Assembly (NCBI GenBank): GCA_965178125.1
Contig: OZ237735.1
Location: 930,001 to 994,000 of the forward strand
Direction: 5' to 3'
DNA from: Bilabrum cf. latius
Taxonomy: Eukaryota > Bigyra: Bicosoecida > Bigyra > Bicosoecida
Length of the DNA: 64,000 nucleotides
This document shows positions 1 to 15,000 of this stretch, piece by piece. A program made the translations under genes and the position numbers. Position 1 is the stretch's first letter. The number at the start of each line of letters is the position of its first letter. The notes below the pieces were generated by a model that was not told the origin of the DNA, ran no database searches, and saw only the letters and a program-made list of their open reading frames with translations.

Positions 1-3000
1 GACCCCTTCACGCCAGACCCAGATGACACAGACACAGACCCGGACTCGCCCACCGTCGCAGACCCAGACCCCACTGACACTGACCCAGACGTGCCCGACC
101 CTGCAAGCCCGCTGCCCACTGTCACGCTCCCGCTCAGACCCGCCGTGGACTTGCCAGATACCACCGACACCGTGCCCGACGCTCCAGCAGACCCCACGCC
201 ATCCGCCGACCGCACCGTCACCAGCCCGCTCGTGGCCTCGCTGGCGCCCACGCCAGATGCCACGGACACCAGCCCGCCCGTGCTGGACGTGTCCGTCGAC
301 TCACCGCCGAACACGTACACCGACCCGCCCACGCCCGATGACGCCTTCGAAGACGTCACTGACACAGACCCAGACGCGCCCAGCGAGGACTCGCCGGCCG
401 ACAGCACCAGCCATCCCACAGACCCGGACCCCACGTTCCCGGACTCCACCAACACATGGCCGCTGCTGCCCACGTGCGCCGCGCCGCTACGCAGCACCAG
501 CCCGCCCGACGGGCCGCCGGAGCTCACGCCCGATCCCACCGTCACCGACCCAGACCCGGAGCTTGACGCAGACCCGGACTCCAGACTCACAGACCCAGAC
601 GACCCCTTCACGCCAGACCCAGATGACACAGACACAGACCCGGACTCGCCCACCGTCGCAGACCCAGACCCCACTGACACTGACCCAGACGTGCCCGACC
701 CTGCAAGCCCGCTGCCCACTGTCACGCTCCCGCTCAGACCCGCCGTGGACTTGCCAGATACCACCGACACCGTGCCCGACGCTCCGGCAGACCCCACGCC
801 ATCCGCCGACCGCACCGTCACCAGCCCGCTCGTGGCCTCGCTGGCGCCCACGCCAGATGCCACGGACACCAGCCCGCCCGTGCTCGACGTGTCCGTCGAC
901 TCACCGCCGAACACGTACACCGACCCGCCCACGCCCGATGACGCCTTCGAAGACGTCACTGACACAGACCCAGACGCGCCCAGCGAGGACTCGCCGGCCG
1001 ACAGCACCAGCCATCCCACAGACCCGGACCCCACGTTCCCGGACTCCACCAACACATGACCGCTGCTGCCCACGTGCGCCGCGCCGCTACGCAGCACCAG
1101 CCCGCCCGACGGGCCGCCGGAGCTCACGCCCGATCCCACCGTCACCGACCCAGACCCGGAGCTTGACGCAGACCCGGACTCCAGACTCACAGACCCAGAC
1201 GACCCCTTCACGCCAGACCCAGATGACACAGACACAGACCCGGACTCGCCCACCGTCGCAGACCCAGACCCCACTGACACTGACCCAGACGTGCCCGACC
1301 CTGCAAGCCCGCTGCCCACTGTCACGCTCCCGCTCAGACCCGCCGTGGACTTGCCAGATACCACCGACACCGTGCCCGACGCTCCGGCAGACCCCACGCC
1401 ATCCGCCGACCGCACCGTCACCAGCCCGCTCGTGGCCTCGCTGGCGCCCACGCCAGATGCCACGGACACCAGCCCGCCCGTGCTCGACGTGTCCGTCGAC
1501 TCACCGCCGAACACGTACACCGACCCGCCCACGCCCGATGACGCCTTCGAAGACGTCACTGACACAGACCCAGACGCGCCCAGCGAGGACTCGCCGGCCG
1601 ACAGCACCAGCCATCCCACAGACCCGGACCCCACGTTCCCGGACTCCACCAACACATGGCCGCTGCTGCCCACGTGCGCCGCGCCGCTACGCAGCACCAG
1701 CCCGCCCGACGGGCCGCCGGAGCTCACGCCCGATCCCACCGTCACCGACCCAGACCCGGAGCTTGACGCAGACCCGGACTCCAGACTCACAGACCCAGAC
1801 GACCCCTTCACGCCAGACCCAGATGACACAGACACAGACCCGGACTCGCCCACCGTCGCAGACCCAGACCCCACTGACACTGACCCAGACGTGCCCGACC
1901 CTGCAAGCCCGCTGCCCACTGTCACGCTCCCGCTCAGACCCGCCGTGGACTTGCCAGATACCACCGACACCGTGCCCGACGCTCCGGCAGACCCCACGCC
2001 ATCCGCCGACCGCACCGTCACCAGCCCGCTCGTGGCCTCGCTGGCGCCCACGCCAGATGCCACGGACACCAGCCCGCCCGTGCTGGACGTGTCCGTCGAC
2101 TCACCGCCGAACACGTACACCGACCCGCCCACGCCCGATGACGCCTTCGAAGACGTCACTGACACAGACCCAGACGCGCCCAGCGAGGACTCGCCGGCCG
2201 ACAGCACCAGCCATCCCACAGACCCGGACCCCACGTTCCCGGACTCCACCAACACATGGCCGCTGCTGCCCACGTGCGCCGCGCCGCTACGCAGCACCAG
2301 CCCGCCCGACGGGCCGCCGGAGCTCACGCCCGATCCCACCGTCACCGACCCAGACCCGGAGCTTGACGCAGACCCGGACTCCAGACTCACAGACCCAGAC
2401 GACCCCTTCACGCCAGACCCAGATGACACAGACACAGACCCGGACTCGCCCACCGTCGCAGACCCAGACCCCACTGACACTGACCCAGACGTGCCCGACC
2501 CTGCAAGCCCGCTGCCCACTGTCACGCTCCCGCTCAGACCCGCCGTGGACTTGCCAGATACCACCGACACCGTGCCCGACGCTCCAGCAGACCCCACGCC
2601 ATCCGCCGACCGCACCGTCACCAGCCCGCTCGTGGCCTCGCTGGCGCCCACGCCAGATGCCACGGACACCAGCCCGCCCGTGCTGGACGTGTCCGTCGAC
2701 TCACCGCCGAACACGTACACCGACCCGCCCACGCCCGATGACGCCTTCGAAGACGTCACTGACACAGACCCAGACGCGCCCAGCGAGGACTCGCCGGCCG
2801 ACAGCACCAGCCATCCCACAGACCCGGACCCCACGTTCCCGGACTCCACCAACACATGGCCGCTGCTGCCCACGTGCGCCGCGCCGCTACGCAGCACCAG
2901 CCCGCCCGACGGGCCGCCGGAGCTCACGCCCGATCCCACCGTCACCGACCCAGACCCGGAGCTTGACGCAGACCCGGACTCCAGACTCACAGACCCAGAC

Positions 3001-6000
3001 GACCCCTTCACGCCAGACCCAGATGACACAGACACAGACCCGGACTCGCCCACCGTCGCAGACCCAGACCCCACTGACACTGACCCAGACGTGCCCGACC
3101 CTGCAAGCCCGCTGCCCACTGTCACGCTCCCGCTCAGACCCGCCGTGGACTTGCCAGATACCACCGACACCGTGCCCGACGCTCCAGCAGACCCCACGCC
3201 ATCCGCCGACCGCACCGTCACCAGCCCGCTCGTGGCCTCGCTGGCGCCCACGCCAGATGCCACGGACACCAGCCCGCCCGTGCTCGACGTGTCCGTCGAC
3301 TCACCGCCGAACACGTACACCGACCCGCCCACGCCCGATGACGCCTTCGAAGACGTCACTGACACAGACCCAGACGCGCCCAGCGAGGACTCGCCGGCCG
3401 ACAGCACCAGCCATCCCACAGACCCGGACCCCACGTTCCCGGACTCCACCAACACATGGCCGCTGCTGCCCACGTGCGCCGCGCCGCTACGCAGCACCAG
3501 CCCGCCCGACGGGCCGCCGGAGCTCACGCCCGATCCCACCGTCACCGACCCAGACCCGGAGCTTGACGCAGACCCGGACTCCAGACTCACAGACCCAGAC
3601 GACCCCTTCACGCCAGACCCAGATGACACAGACACAGACCCGGACTCGCCCACCGTCGCAGACCCAGACCCCACTGACACTGACCCAGACGTGCCCGACC
3701 CTGCAAGCCCGCTGCCCACTGTCACGCTCCCGCTCAGACCCGCCGTGGACTTGCCAGATACCACCGACACCGTGCCCGACGCTCCAGCAGACCCCACGCC
3801 ATCCGCCGACCGCACCGTCACCAGCCCGCTCGTGGCCTCGCTGGCGCCCACGCCAGATGCCACGGACACCAGCCCGCCCGTGCTCGACGCGTCCGCCGAC
3901 TCACCGCCGAGCACGTACACCGACCCGCCCACGCCCGATGACGCCTTCGAAGACGTCACTGACACAGACCCAGACGCGCCCAGCGAGGACTCGCCGGCCG
4001 ACAGCACCAGCCATCCCACAGACCCGGACCCCACGTTCCCGGACTCCACCAACACATGGCCGCTGCTGCCCACGTGCGCCGCGCCGCTACGCAGCACCAG
4101 CCCGCCCGACGGGCCGCCGGAGCTCACGCCCGATCCCACCGTCACCGACCCAGACCCGGAGCTTGACGCAGACCCGGACTCCAGACTCACAGACCCAGAC
4201 GACCCCTTCACGCCAGACCCAGATGACACAGACACAGACCCGGACTCGCCCACCGTCGCAGACCCAGACCCCACTGACACTGACCCAGACGTGCCCGACC
4301 CTGCAAGCCCGCTGCCCACTGTCACGCTCCCGCTCAGACCCGCCGTGGACTTGCCAGATACCACCGACACCGTGCCCGACGCTCCAGCAGACCCCACGCC
4401 ATCCGCCGACCGCACCGTCACCAGCCCGCTCGTGGCCTCGCTGGCGCCCACGCCAGATGCCACGGACACCAGCCCGCCCGTGCTGGACGTGTCCGTCGAC
4501 TCACCGCCGAACACGTACACCGACCCGCCCACGCCCGATGACGCCTTCGAAGACGTCACTGACACAGACCCAGACGCGCCCAGCGAGGACTCGCCGGCCG
4601 ACAGCACCAGCCATCCCACAGACCCGGACCCCACGTTCCCGGACTCCACCAACACATGGCCGCTGCTGCCCACGTGCGCCGCGCCGCTACGCAGCACCAG
4701 CCCGCCCGACGGGCCGCCGGAGCTCACGCCCGATCCCACCGTCACCGACCCAGACCCGGAGCTTGACGCAGACCCGGACTCCAGACTCACAGACCCAGAC
4801 GACCCCTTCACGCCAGACCCAGATGACACAGACACAGACCCGGACTCGCCCACCGTCGCAGACCCAGACCCCACTGACACTGACCCAGACGTGCCCGACC
4901 CTGCAAGCCCGCTGCCCACTGTCACGCTCCCGCTCAGACCCGCCGTGGACTTGCCAGATACCACCGACACCGTGCCCGACGCTCCGTCAGACCCCACGCC
5001 ATCCGCCGACCGCACCGTCACCAGCCCGCTCGTGGCCTCGCTGGCGCCCACGCCAGATGCCACGGACACCAGCCCGCCCGTGCTCGACGTGTCCGTCGAC
5101 TCACCGCCGAACACGTACACCGACCCGCCCACGCCCGATGACGCCTTCGAAGACGTCACTGACACAGACCCAGACGCGCCCAGCGAGGACTCGCCGGCCG
5201 ACAGCACCAGCCATCCCACAGACCCGGACCCCACGTTCCCGGACTCCACCAACACATGGCCGCTGCTGCCCACGTGCGCCGCGCCGCTACGCAGCACCAG
5301 CCCGCCCGACGGGCCGCCGGAGCTCACGCCCGATCCCACCGTCACCGACCCAGACCCGGAGCTTGACGCAGACCCGGACTCCAGACTCACAGACCCAGAC
5401 GACCCCTTCACGCCAGACCCAGATGACACAGACACAGACCCGGACTCGCCCACCGTCGCAGACCCAGACCCCACTGACACTGACCCAGACGTGCCCGACC
5501 CTGCAAGCCCGCTGCCCACTGTCACGCTCCCGCTCAGACCCGCCGTGGACTTGCCAGATACCACCGACACCGTGCCCGACGCTCCGTCAGACCCCACGCC
5601 ATCCGCCGACCGCACCGTCACCAGCCCGCTCGTGGCCTCGCTGGCGCCCACGCCAGATGCCACGGACACCAGCCCGCCCGTGCTCGACGTGTCCGCCGAC
5701 TCACCGCCGAACACGTACACCGACCCGCCCACGCCCGATGACGCCTTCGAAGACGTCACTGACACAGACCCAGACGCGCCCAGCGAGGACTCGCCGGCCG
5801 ACAGCACCAGCCATCCCACAGACCCGGACCCCACGTTCCCGGACTCCACCAACACATGGCCGCTGCTGCCCACGTGCGCCGCGCCGCTACGCAGCACCAG
5901 CCCGCCCGACGGGCCGCCGGAGCTCACGCCCGATCCCACCGTCACCGACCCAGACCCGGAGCTTGACGCAGACCCGGACTCCAGACTCACAGACCCAGAC

Positions 6001-9000
6001 GACCCCTTCACGCCAGACCCAGATGACACAGACACAGACCCGGACTCGCCCACCGTCGCAGACCCAGACCCCACTGACACTGACCCAGACGTGCCCGACC
6101 CTGCAAGCCCGCTGCCCACTGTCACGCTCCCGCTCAGACCCGCCGTGGACTTGCCAGATACCACCGACACCGTGCCCGACGCTCCGGCAGACCCCACGCC
6201 ATCCGCCGACCGCACCGTCACCAGCCCACTCGTGGCCTCGCTGGCGCCCACGCCAGATGCCACGGACACCAGCCCGCCCGTGCTCGACGTGTCCGTCGAC
6301 TCACCGCCGAACACGTACACCGACCCGCCCACGCCCGATGACGCCTTCGAAGACGTCACTGACACAGACCCAGACGCGCCCAGCGAGGACTCGCCGGCCG
6401 ACAGCACCAGCCATCCCACAGACCCGGACCCCACGTTCCCGGACTCCACCAACACATGGCCGCTGCTGCCCACGTGCGCCGCGCCGCTACGCAGCACCAG
6501 CCCGCCCGACGGGCCGCCGGAGCTCACGCCCGATCCCACCGTCACCGACCCAGACCCGGAGCTTGACGCAGACCCGGACTCCAGACTCACAGACCCAGAC
6601 GACCCCTTCACGCCAGACCCAGATGACACAGACACAGACCCGGACTCGCCCACCGTCGCAGACCCAGACCCCACTGACACTGACCCAGACGTGCCCGACC
6701 CTGCAAGCCCGCTGCCCACTGTCACGCTCCCGCTCAGACCCGCCGTGGACTTGCCAGATACCACCGACACCGTGCCCGACGCTCCAGCAGACCCCACGCC
6801 ATCCGCCGACCGCACCGTCACCAGCCCGCTCGTGGCCTCGCTGGCGCCCACGCCAGATGCCACGGACACCAGCCCGCCCGTGCTGGACGTGTCCGTCGAC
6901 TCACCGCCGAACACGTACACCGACCCGCCCACGCCCGATGACGCCTTCGAAGACGTCACTGACACAGACCCAGACGCGCCCAGCGAGGACTCGCCGGCCG
7001 ACAGCACCAGCCATCCCACAGACCCGGACCCCACGTTCCCGGACTCCACCAACACATGACCGCTGCTGCCTACTGTGCTAGACCCGGTGCCAAGTCGCAA
7101 AGACCCAGACGACCCAGATCCAGCCGACCCAGTCAGCAGCGATCCAGACCCACTGCTGCCCACGTGTGCCGCGCCGCTACGCAGCACCAGCCCGCCCGAC
7201 GGGCCGCCGGAGCTCACGCCCGATCCCACCGTCACCGACCCAGACCCGGAGCTTGACGCAGACCCGGACTCCAGACTCACAGACCCAGACGACCCCTTCA
7301 CGCCAGACCCAGATGACACAGACACAGACCCGGACTCGCCCACCGTCGCAGACCCAGACCCCACTGACACTGACCCAGACGTGCCCGACCCTGCAAGCCC
7401 GCTGCCCACTGTCACGCTCCCGCTCAGACCCGCCGTGGACTTGCCAGATACCACCGACACCGTGCCCGACGCTCCGGCAGACCCCACGCCATCCGCCGAC
7501 CGCACCGTCACCAGCCCGCTCGTGGCCTCGCTGGCGCCCACGCCAGATGCCACGGACACCAGCCCGCCCGTGCTCGACGCGTCCGTCGACTCACCGCCGA
7601 ACACGTACACCGACCCGCCCACGCCCGATGACGCCTTCGAAGACGTCACTGACACAGACCCAGACGCGCCCAGCGAGGACTCGCCGGCCGACAGCACCAG
7701 CCATCCCACAGACCCGGACCCCACGTTCCCGGACTCCACCAACACATGACCGCTGCTGCCTACTGTGCTAGACCCGGTGCCAAGTCGCAAAGACCCAGAC
7801 GATCCAGACACAGCCGACCCAGTCAGCAACAATCCAGAACCACTGCTGCCCACGTGCGCCGCGCCGCTACGCAGCACCAGCCCGCCCGACGGGCCGCCGG
7901 AGCTCACGCCCGATCCCACCGTCACCGACCCAGACCTGGAGCTTGACGCAGACCCGGACTCCAGACTCACAGACCCAGACGACCCCTTCACGCCAGACCC
8001 AGATGACACAGACACAGACCCGGACTCGCCCACCGTCGCAGACCCAGACCCCACTGACACTGACCCAGACGTGCCCGACCCTGCAAGCCCGCTGCCCACT
8101 GTCACGCTCCCGCTCAGACCCGCCGTGGACTTGCCAGATACCACCGACACCGTGCCCGACGCTCCGTCAGACCCCACGCCATCCGCCGACCGCACCGTCA
8201 CCAGCCCGCTCGTGGCCTCGCTGGCGCCCACGCCAGATGCCACGGACACCAGCCCGCCCGTGCTCGACGTGTCCGTCGACTCACCGCCGAACACGTACAC
8301 CGACCCGCCCACGCCCGATGACGCCTTCGAAGACGTCACTGACACAGACCCAGACGCGCCCAGCGAGGACTCGCCGGCCGACAGCACCAGCCATCCCACA
8401 GACCCGGACCCCACGTTCCCGGACTCCACCAACACATGGCCGCTGCTGCCCACGTGCGACGCGCCGCTACGCAGCACCAGCCCGCCCGACGGGCCGCCGG
8501 AGCTCACGCCCGATCCCACCGTCACCGACCCAGACCCGGAGCTTGACGCAGACCCGGACTCCAGACTCACAGACCCAGACGACCCCTTCACGCCAGACCC
8601 AGATGACACAGACACAGACCCGGACTCGCCCACCGTCGCAGACCCAGACCCCACTGACACTGACCCAGACGTGCCCGACCCTGCAAGCCCGCTGCCCACT
8701 GTCACGCTCCCGCTCAGACCCGCCGTGGACTTGCCAGATACCACCGACACCGTGCCCGACGCTCCGTCAGACCCCACGCCATCCGCCGACCGCACCGTCA
8801 CCAGCCCGCTCGTGGCCTCGCTGGCGCCCACGCCAGATGCCACGGACACCAGCCCGCCCGTGCTCGACGTGTCCGTCGACTCACCGCCGAGCACGTACAC
8901 CGACCCGCCCACGCCCGATGACGCCTTCGAAGACGTCACTGACACAGACCCAGACGCGCCCAGCGAGGACTCGCCGGCCGAAAGCACCAGCCATCCCACA

Positions 9001-12000
9001 GACCCGGACCCCACGTTCCCGGACTCCACCAACACATGGCCGCTGCTGCCCACTGTGCTAGAGCCGGTGCCCAGTCGTAACAACCCGGACGATCCCGACC
9101 CAGCCGTACCAGTCAGCAGCGATCCAGACCCACTGCTGCCCACGTGTGCCGCGCCGCTACGCAGCACCAGCCCGCCCGACGGGCCGCCGGAGCTCACGCC
9201 CGATCCCACCGTCACCGACCCAGACCCGGAGCTTGACGCAGACCCGGACTCCAGACTCACAGACCCAGACGACCCCTTCACGCCAGACCCAGATGACACA
9301 GACACAGACCCGGACTCGCCCACCGTCGCAGACCCAGACCCCACTGACACTGACCCAGACGTGCCCGACCCTGCAAGCCCGCTGCCCACTGTCACGCTCC
9401 CGCTCAGACCCGCCGTGGACTTGCCAGATACCACCGACACCGTGCCCGACGCTCCGTCAGACCCCACGCCATCCGCCGACCGCACCGTCACCAGCCCGCT
9501 CGTGGCCTCGCTGGCGCCCACGCCAGATGCCACGGACACCAGCCCGCCCGTGCTCGACGTGTCCGTCGACTCACCGCCGAACACGTACACCGACCCGCCC
9601 ACGCCCGATGACGCCTTCGAAGACGTCACTGACACAGACCCAGACGCGCCCAGCGAGGACTCGCCGGCCGACAGCACCAGCCATCCCACAGACCCGGACC
9701 CCACGTTCCCAGACTCTACCAACACATGGCCGCTGCTGCCCTCTGTACTTGACCCGGTGCCCACACGCAGCGACCCGGACGACCCCGACCCAGCCGACCC
9801 AGTCAGCAGCGATCCAGACCCACTGCTGCCCACGTGCGCCGCGCCGCTACGCAGCACCAGCCCGCCCGACGGGCCGCCGGAGCTCACGCCCGATCCCACC
9901 GTCACCGACCCAGACCCGGAGCTTGACGCAGACCCGGACTCCAGACTCACAGACCCAGACGACCCCTTCACGCCAGACCCAGATGACACAGACACAGACC
10001 CGGACTCGCCCACCGTCGCAGACCCAGACCCCACTGACACTGACCCAGACGTGCCCGACCCTGCAAGCCCGCTGCCCACTGTCACGCTCCCGCTCAGACC
10101 CGCCGTGGACTTGCCAGATACCACCGACACCGTGCCCGACGCTCCGGCAGACCCCACGCCATCCGCCGACCGCACCGTCACCAGCCCGCTCGTGGCCTCG
10201 CTGGCGCCCACGCCAGATGCCACGGACACCAGCCCGCCCGTGCTCGACGTGTCCGTCGACTCACCGCCGAACACGTACACCGACCCGCCCACGCCCGATG
10301 ACGCCTTCGAAGACGTCACTGACACAGACCCAGACGCGCCCAGCGAGGACTCGCCGGCCGACAGCACCAGCCATCCCACAGACCCGGACCCCACGTTCCC
10401 GGACTCCACCAACACATGGCCGCTGCTGCCCACTGTGCTAGACCCGGTGCCCAGTCGTAGCGACCCAGACGATCCCGACCCAGCCGTACCAGTCAGCAGC
10501 GATCCAGACCCACTGCTGCCCACGTGCGACGCGCCGCTACGCAGCACCAGCCCGCCCGACGGGCCGCCGGAGCTCACGCCCGATCCCACCGTCACCGACC
10601 CAGACCCGGAGCTTGACGCAGACCCGGACTCCAGACTCACAGACCCAGACGACCCCTTCACGCCAGACCCAGATGACACAGACACAGACCCAGACGTGCC
10701 CGACCCTGCAAGCCCGCTGCCCACTGTCACGCTCCCGCTCAGACCCGCCGTGGACTTGCCAGATACCACCGACACCGTGCCCGACGCTCCGGCAGACCCC
10801 ACGCCATCCGCCGACCGCACCGTCACCAGCCCGCTCGTGGCCTCGCTGGCGCCCACGCCAGATGCCACGGACACCAGCCCGCCCGTGCTCGACGTGTCCG
10901 TCGACTCACCGCCGAACACGTACACCGACCCGCCCACGCCCGATGACGCCTTCGAAGACGTCACTGACACAGACCCAGACGCGCCCAGCGAGGACTCGCC
11001 GGCCGACAGCACCAGCCATCCCACAGACCCGGACCCCACGTTCCCGGACTCCACCAACACATGGCCGCTGCTGCCCACGTGCGCCGCGCCGCTACGCAGC
11101 ACCAGCCCGCCCGACGGGCCGCCGGAGCTCACGCCCGATCCCACCGTCACCGACCCAGACCCGGAGCTTGACGCAGACCCGGACTCCAGACTCACAGACC
11201 CAGACGACCCCTTCACGCCAGACCCAGATGACACAGACACAGACCCGGACTCGCCCACCGTCGCAGACCCAGACCCCACTGACACTGACCCAGACGTGCC
11301 CGACCCTGCAAGCCCGCTGCCCACTGTCACGCTCCCGCTCAGACCCGCCGTGGACTTGCCAGATACAACCGACACCGTGCCCGACGCTCCGGCAGACCCC
11401 ACGCCATCCGCCGACCGCACCGTCACCAGCCCGCTCGTGGCCTCGCTGGCGCCCACGCCAGATGCCACGGACACCAGCCCGCCCGTGCTCGACGTGTCCG
11501 TCGACTCACCGCCGAACACGTACACCGACCCGCCCACGCCCGATGACGCCTTCGAAGACGTCACTGACACAGACCCAGACGCGCCCAGCGAGGACTCGCC
11601 GGCCGACAGCACCAGCCATCCCACAGACCCGGACCCCACGTTCCCGGACTCCACCAACACATGGCCGCTGCTGCCCACGTGCGACGCGCCGCTACGCAGC
11701 ACCAGCCCGCCCGACGGGCCGCCGGAGCTCACGCCCGATCCCACCGTCACCGACCCAGACCCGGAGCTTGACGCAGACCCGGACTCCAGACTCACAGACC
11801 CAGACGACCCCTTCACGCCAGACCCAGATGACACAGACACAGACCCGGACTCGCCCACCGTCGCAGACCCAGACCCCACTGACACTGACCCAGACGTGCC
11901 CGACCCTGCAAGCCCGCTGCCCACTGTCACGCTCCCGCTCAGACCCGCCGTGGACTTGCCAGATACCACCGACACCGTGCCCGACGCTCCGGCAGACCCC

Positions 12001-15000
12001 ACGCCATCCGCCGACCGCACCGTCACCAGCCCGCTCGTGGCCTCGCTGGCGCCCACGCCAGATGCCACGGACACCAGCCCGCCCGTGCTCGACGTGTCCG
12101 TCGACTCACCGCCGAACACGTACACCGACCCGCCCACGCCCGATGACGCCTTCGAAGACGTCACTGACACAGACCCAGACGCGCCCAGCGAGGACTCGCC
12201 GGCCGACAGCACCAGCCATCCCACAGACCCGGACCCCACGTTCCCGGACTCCACCAACACATGACCGCTGCTGCCCACGTGCGCCGCGCCGCTGCGCAGC
12301 ACCAGCCCGCCCGACGGGCCGCCGGAGCTCACGCCCGATCCCACCGTCACCGACCCAGACCCGGAGCTTGACGCAGACCCGGACTCCAGACTCACAGACC
12401 CAGACGACCCCTTCACGCCAGACCCAGATGACACAGACACAGACCCGGACTCGCCCACCGTCGCAGACCCAGACCCCACTGACACTGACCCAGACGTGCC
12501 CGACCCTGCAAGCCCGCTGCCCACTGTCACGCTCCCGCTCAGACCCGCCGTGGACTTGCCAGATACCACCGACACCGTGCCCGACGCTCCGGCAGACCCC
12601 ACGCCATCCGCCGACCGCACCGTCACCAGCCCGCTCGTGGCCTCGCTGGCGCCCACGCCAGATGCCACGGACACCAGCCCGCCCGTGCTCGACGTGTCCG
12701 TCGACTCACCGCCGAACACGTACACCGACCCGCCCACGCCCGATGACGCCTTCGAAGACGTCACTGACACAGACCCAGACGCGCCCAGCGAGGACTCGCC
12801 GGCCGACAGCACCAGCCATCCCACAGACCCGGACCCCACGTTCCCGGACTCCACCAACACATGGCCGCTGCTGCCCACGTGCGCCGCGCCGCTACGCAGC
12901 ACCAGCCCGCCCGACGGGCCGCCGGAGCTCACGCCCGATCCCACCGTCACCGACCCAGACCCGGAGCTTGACGCAGACCCGGACTCCAGACTCACAGACC
13001 CAGACGACCCCTTCACGCCAGACCCAGATGACACAGACACAGACCCGGACTCGCCCACCGTCGCAGACCCAGACCCCACTGACACTGACCCAGACGTGCC
13101 CGACCCTGCAAGCCCGCTGCCCACTGTCACGCTCCCGCTCAGACCCGCCGTGGACTTGCCAGATACCACCGACACCGTGCCCGACGCTCCGTCAGACCCC
13201 ACGCCATCCGCCGACCGCACCGTCACCAGCCCGCTCGTGGCCTCGCTGGCGCCCACGCCAGATGCCACGGACACCAGCCCGCCCGTGCTCGACGTGTCCG
13301 TCGACTCACCGCCGAACACGTACACCGACCCGCCCACGCCCGATGACGCCTTCGAAGACGTCACTGACACAGACCCAGACGCGCCCAGCGAGGACTCGCC
13401 GGCCGACAGCACCAGCCATCCCACAGACCCGGACCCCACGTTCCCGGACTCCACCAACACATGGCCGCTGCTGCCCACGTGCGCCGCGCCGCTACGCAGC
13501 ACCAGCCCGCCCGACGGGCCGCCGGAGCTCACGCCCGATCCCACCGTCACCGACCCAGACCCGGAGCTTGACGCAGACCCGGACTCCAGACTCACAGACC
13601 CAGACGACCCCTTCACGCCAGACCCAGATGACACAGACACAGACCCGGACTCGCCCACCGTCGCAGACCCAGACCCCACTGACACTGACCCAGACGTGCC
13701 CGACCCTGCAAGCCCGCTGCCCACTGTCACGCTCCCGCTCAGACCCGCCGTGGACTTGCCAGATACCACCGACACCGTGCCCGACGCTCCGTCAGACCCC
13801 ACGCCATCCGCCGACCGCACCGTCACCAGCCCGCTCGTGGCCTCGCTGGCGCCCACGCCAGATGCCACGGACACCAGCCCGCCCGTGCTCGACGTGTCCG
13901 TCGACTCACCGCCGAACACGTACACCGACCCGCCCACGCCCGATGACGCCTTCGAAGACGTCACTGACACAGATCCAGACGCGCCCAGCGAGGACTCGCC
14001 GGCCGACAGCACCAGCCATCCCACAGACCCGGACCCCACGTTCCCGGACTCCACCAACACATGGCCGCTGCTGCCCACGTGCGCCGCGCCGCTACGCAGC
14101 ACCAGCCCGCCCGACGGGCCGCCGGAGCTCACGCCCGATCCCACCGTCACCGACCCAGACCCGGAGCTTGACGCAGACCCGGACTCCAGACTCACAGACC
14201 CAGACGACCCCTTCACGCCAGACCCAGATGACACAGACACAGACCCGGACTCGCCCACCGTCGCAGACCCAGACCCCACTGACACTGACCCAGACGTGCC
14301 CGACCCTGCAAGCCCGCTGCCCACTGTCACGCTCCCGCTCAGACCCGCCGTGGACTTGCCAGATACCACCGACACCGTGCCCGACGCTCCGGCAGACCCC
14401 ACGCCATCCGCCGACCGCACCGTCACCAGCCCGCTCGTGGCCTCGCTGGCGCCCACGCCAGATGCCACGGACACCAGCCCGCCCGTGCTCGACGTGTCCG
14501 TCGACTCACCGCCGAACACGTACACCGACCCGCCCACGCCCGATGACGCCTTCGAAGACGTCACTGACACAGACCCAGACGCGCCCAGCGAGGACTCGCC
14601 GGCCGACAGCACCAGCCATCCCACAGACCCGGACCCCACGTTCCCGGACTCCACCAACACATGGCCGCTGCTGCCCACGTGCGCCGCGCCGCTACGCAGC
14701 ACCAGCCCGCCCGACGGGCCGCCGGAGCTCACGCCCGATCCCACCGTCACCGACCCAGACCCGGAGCTTGACGCAGACCCGGACTCCAGACTCACAGACC
14801 CAGACGACCCCTTCACGCCAGACCCAGATGACACAGACACAGACCCGGACTCGCCCACCGTCGCAGACCCAGACCCCACTGACACTGACCCAGACGTGCC
14901 CGACCCTGCAAGCCCGCTGCCCACTGTCACGCTCCCGCTCAGACCCGCCGTGGACTTGCCAGATACCACCGACACCGTGCCCGACGCTCCGTCAGACCCC

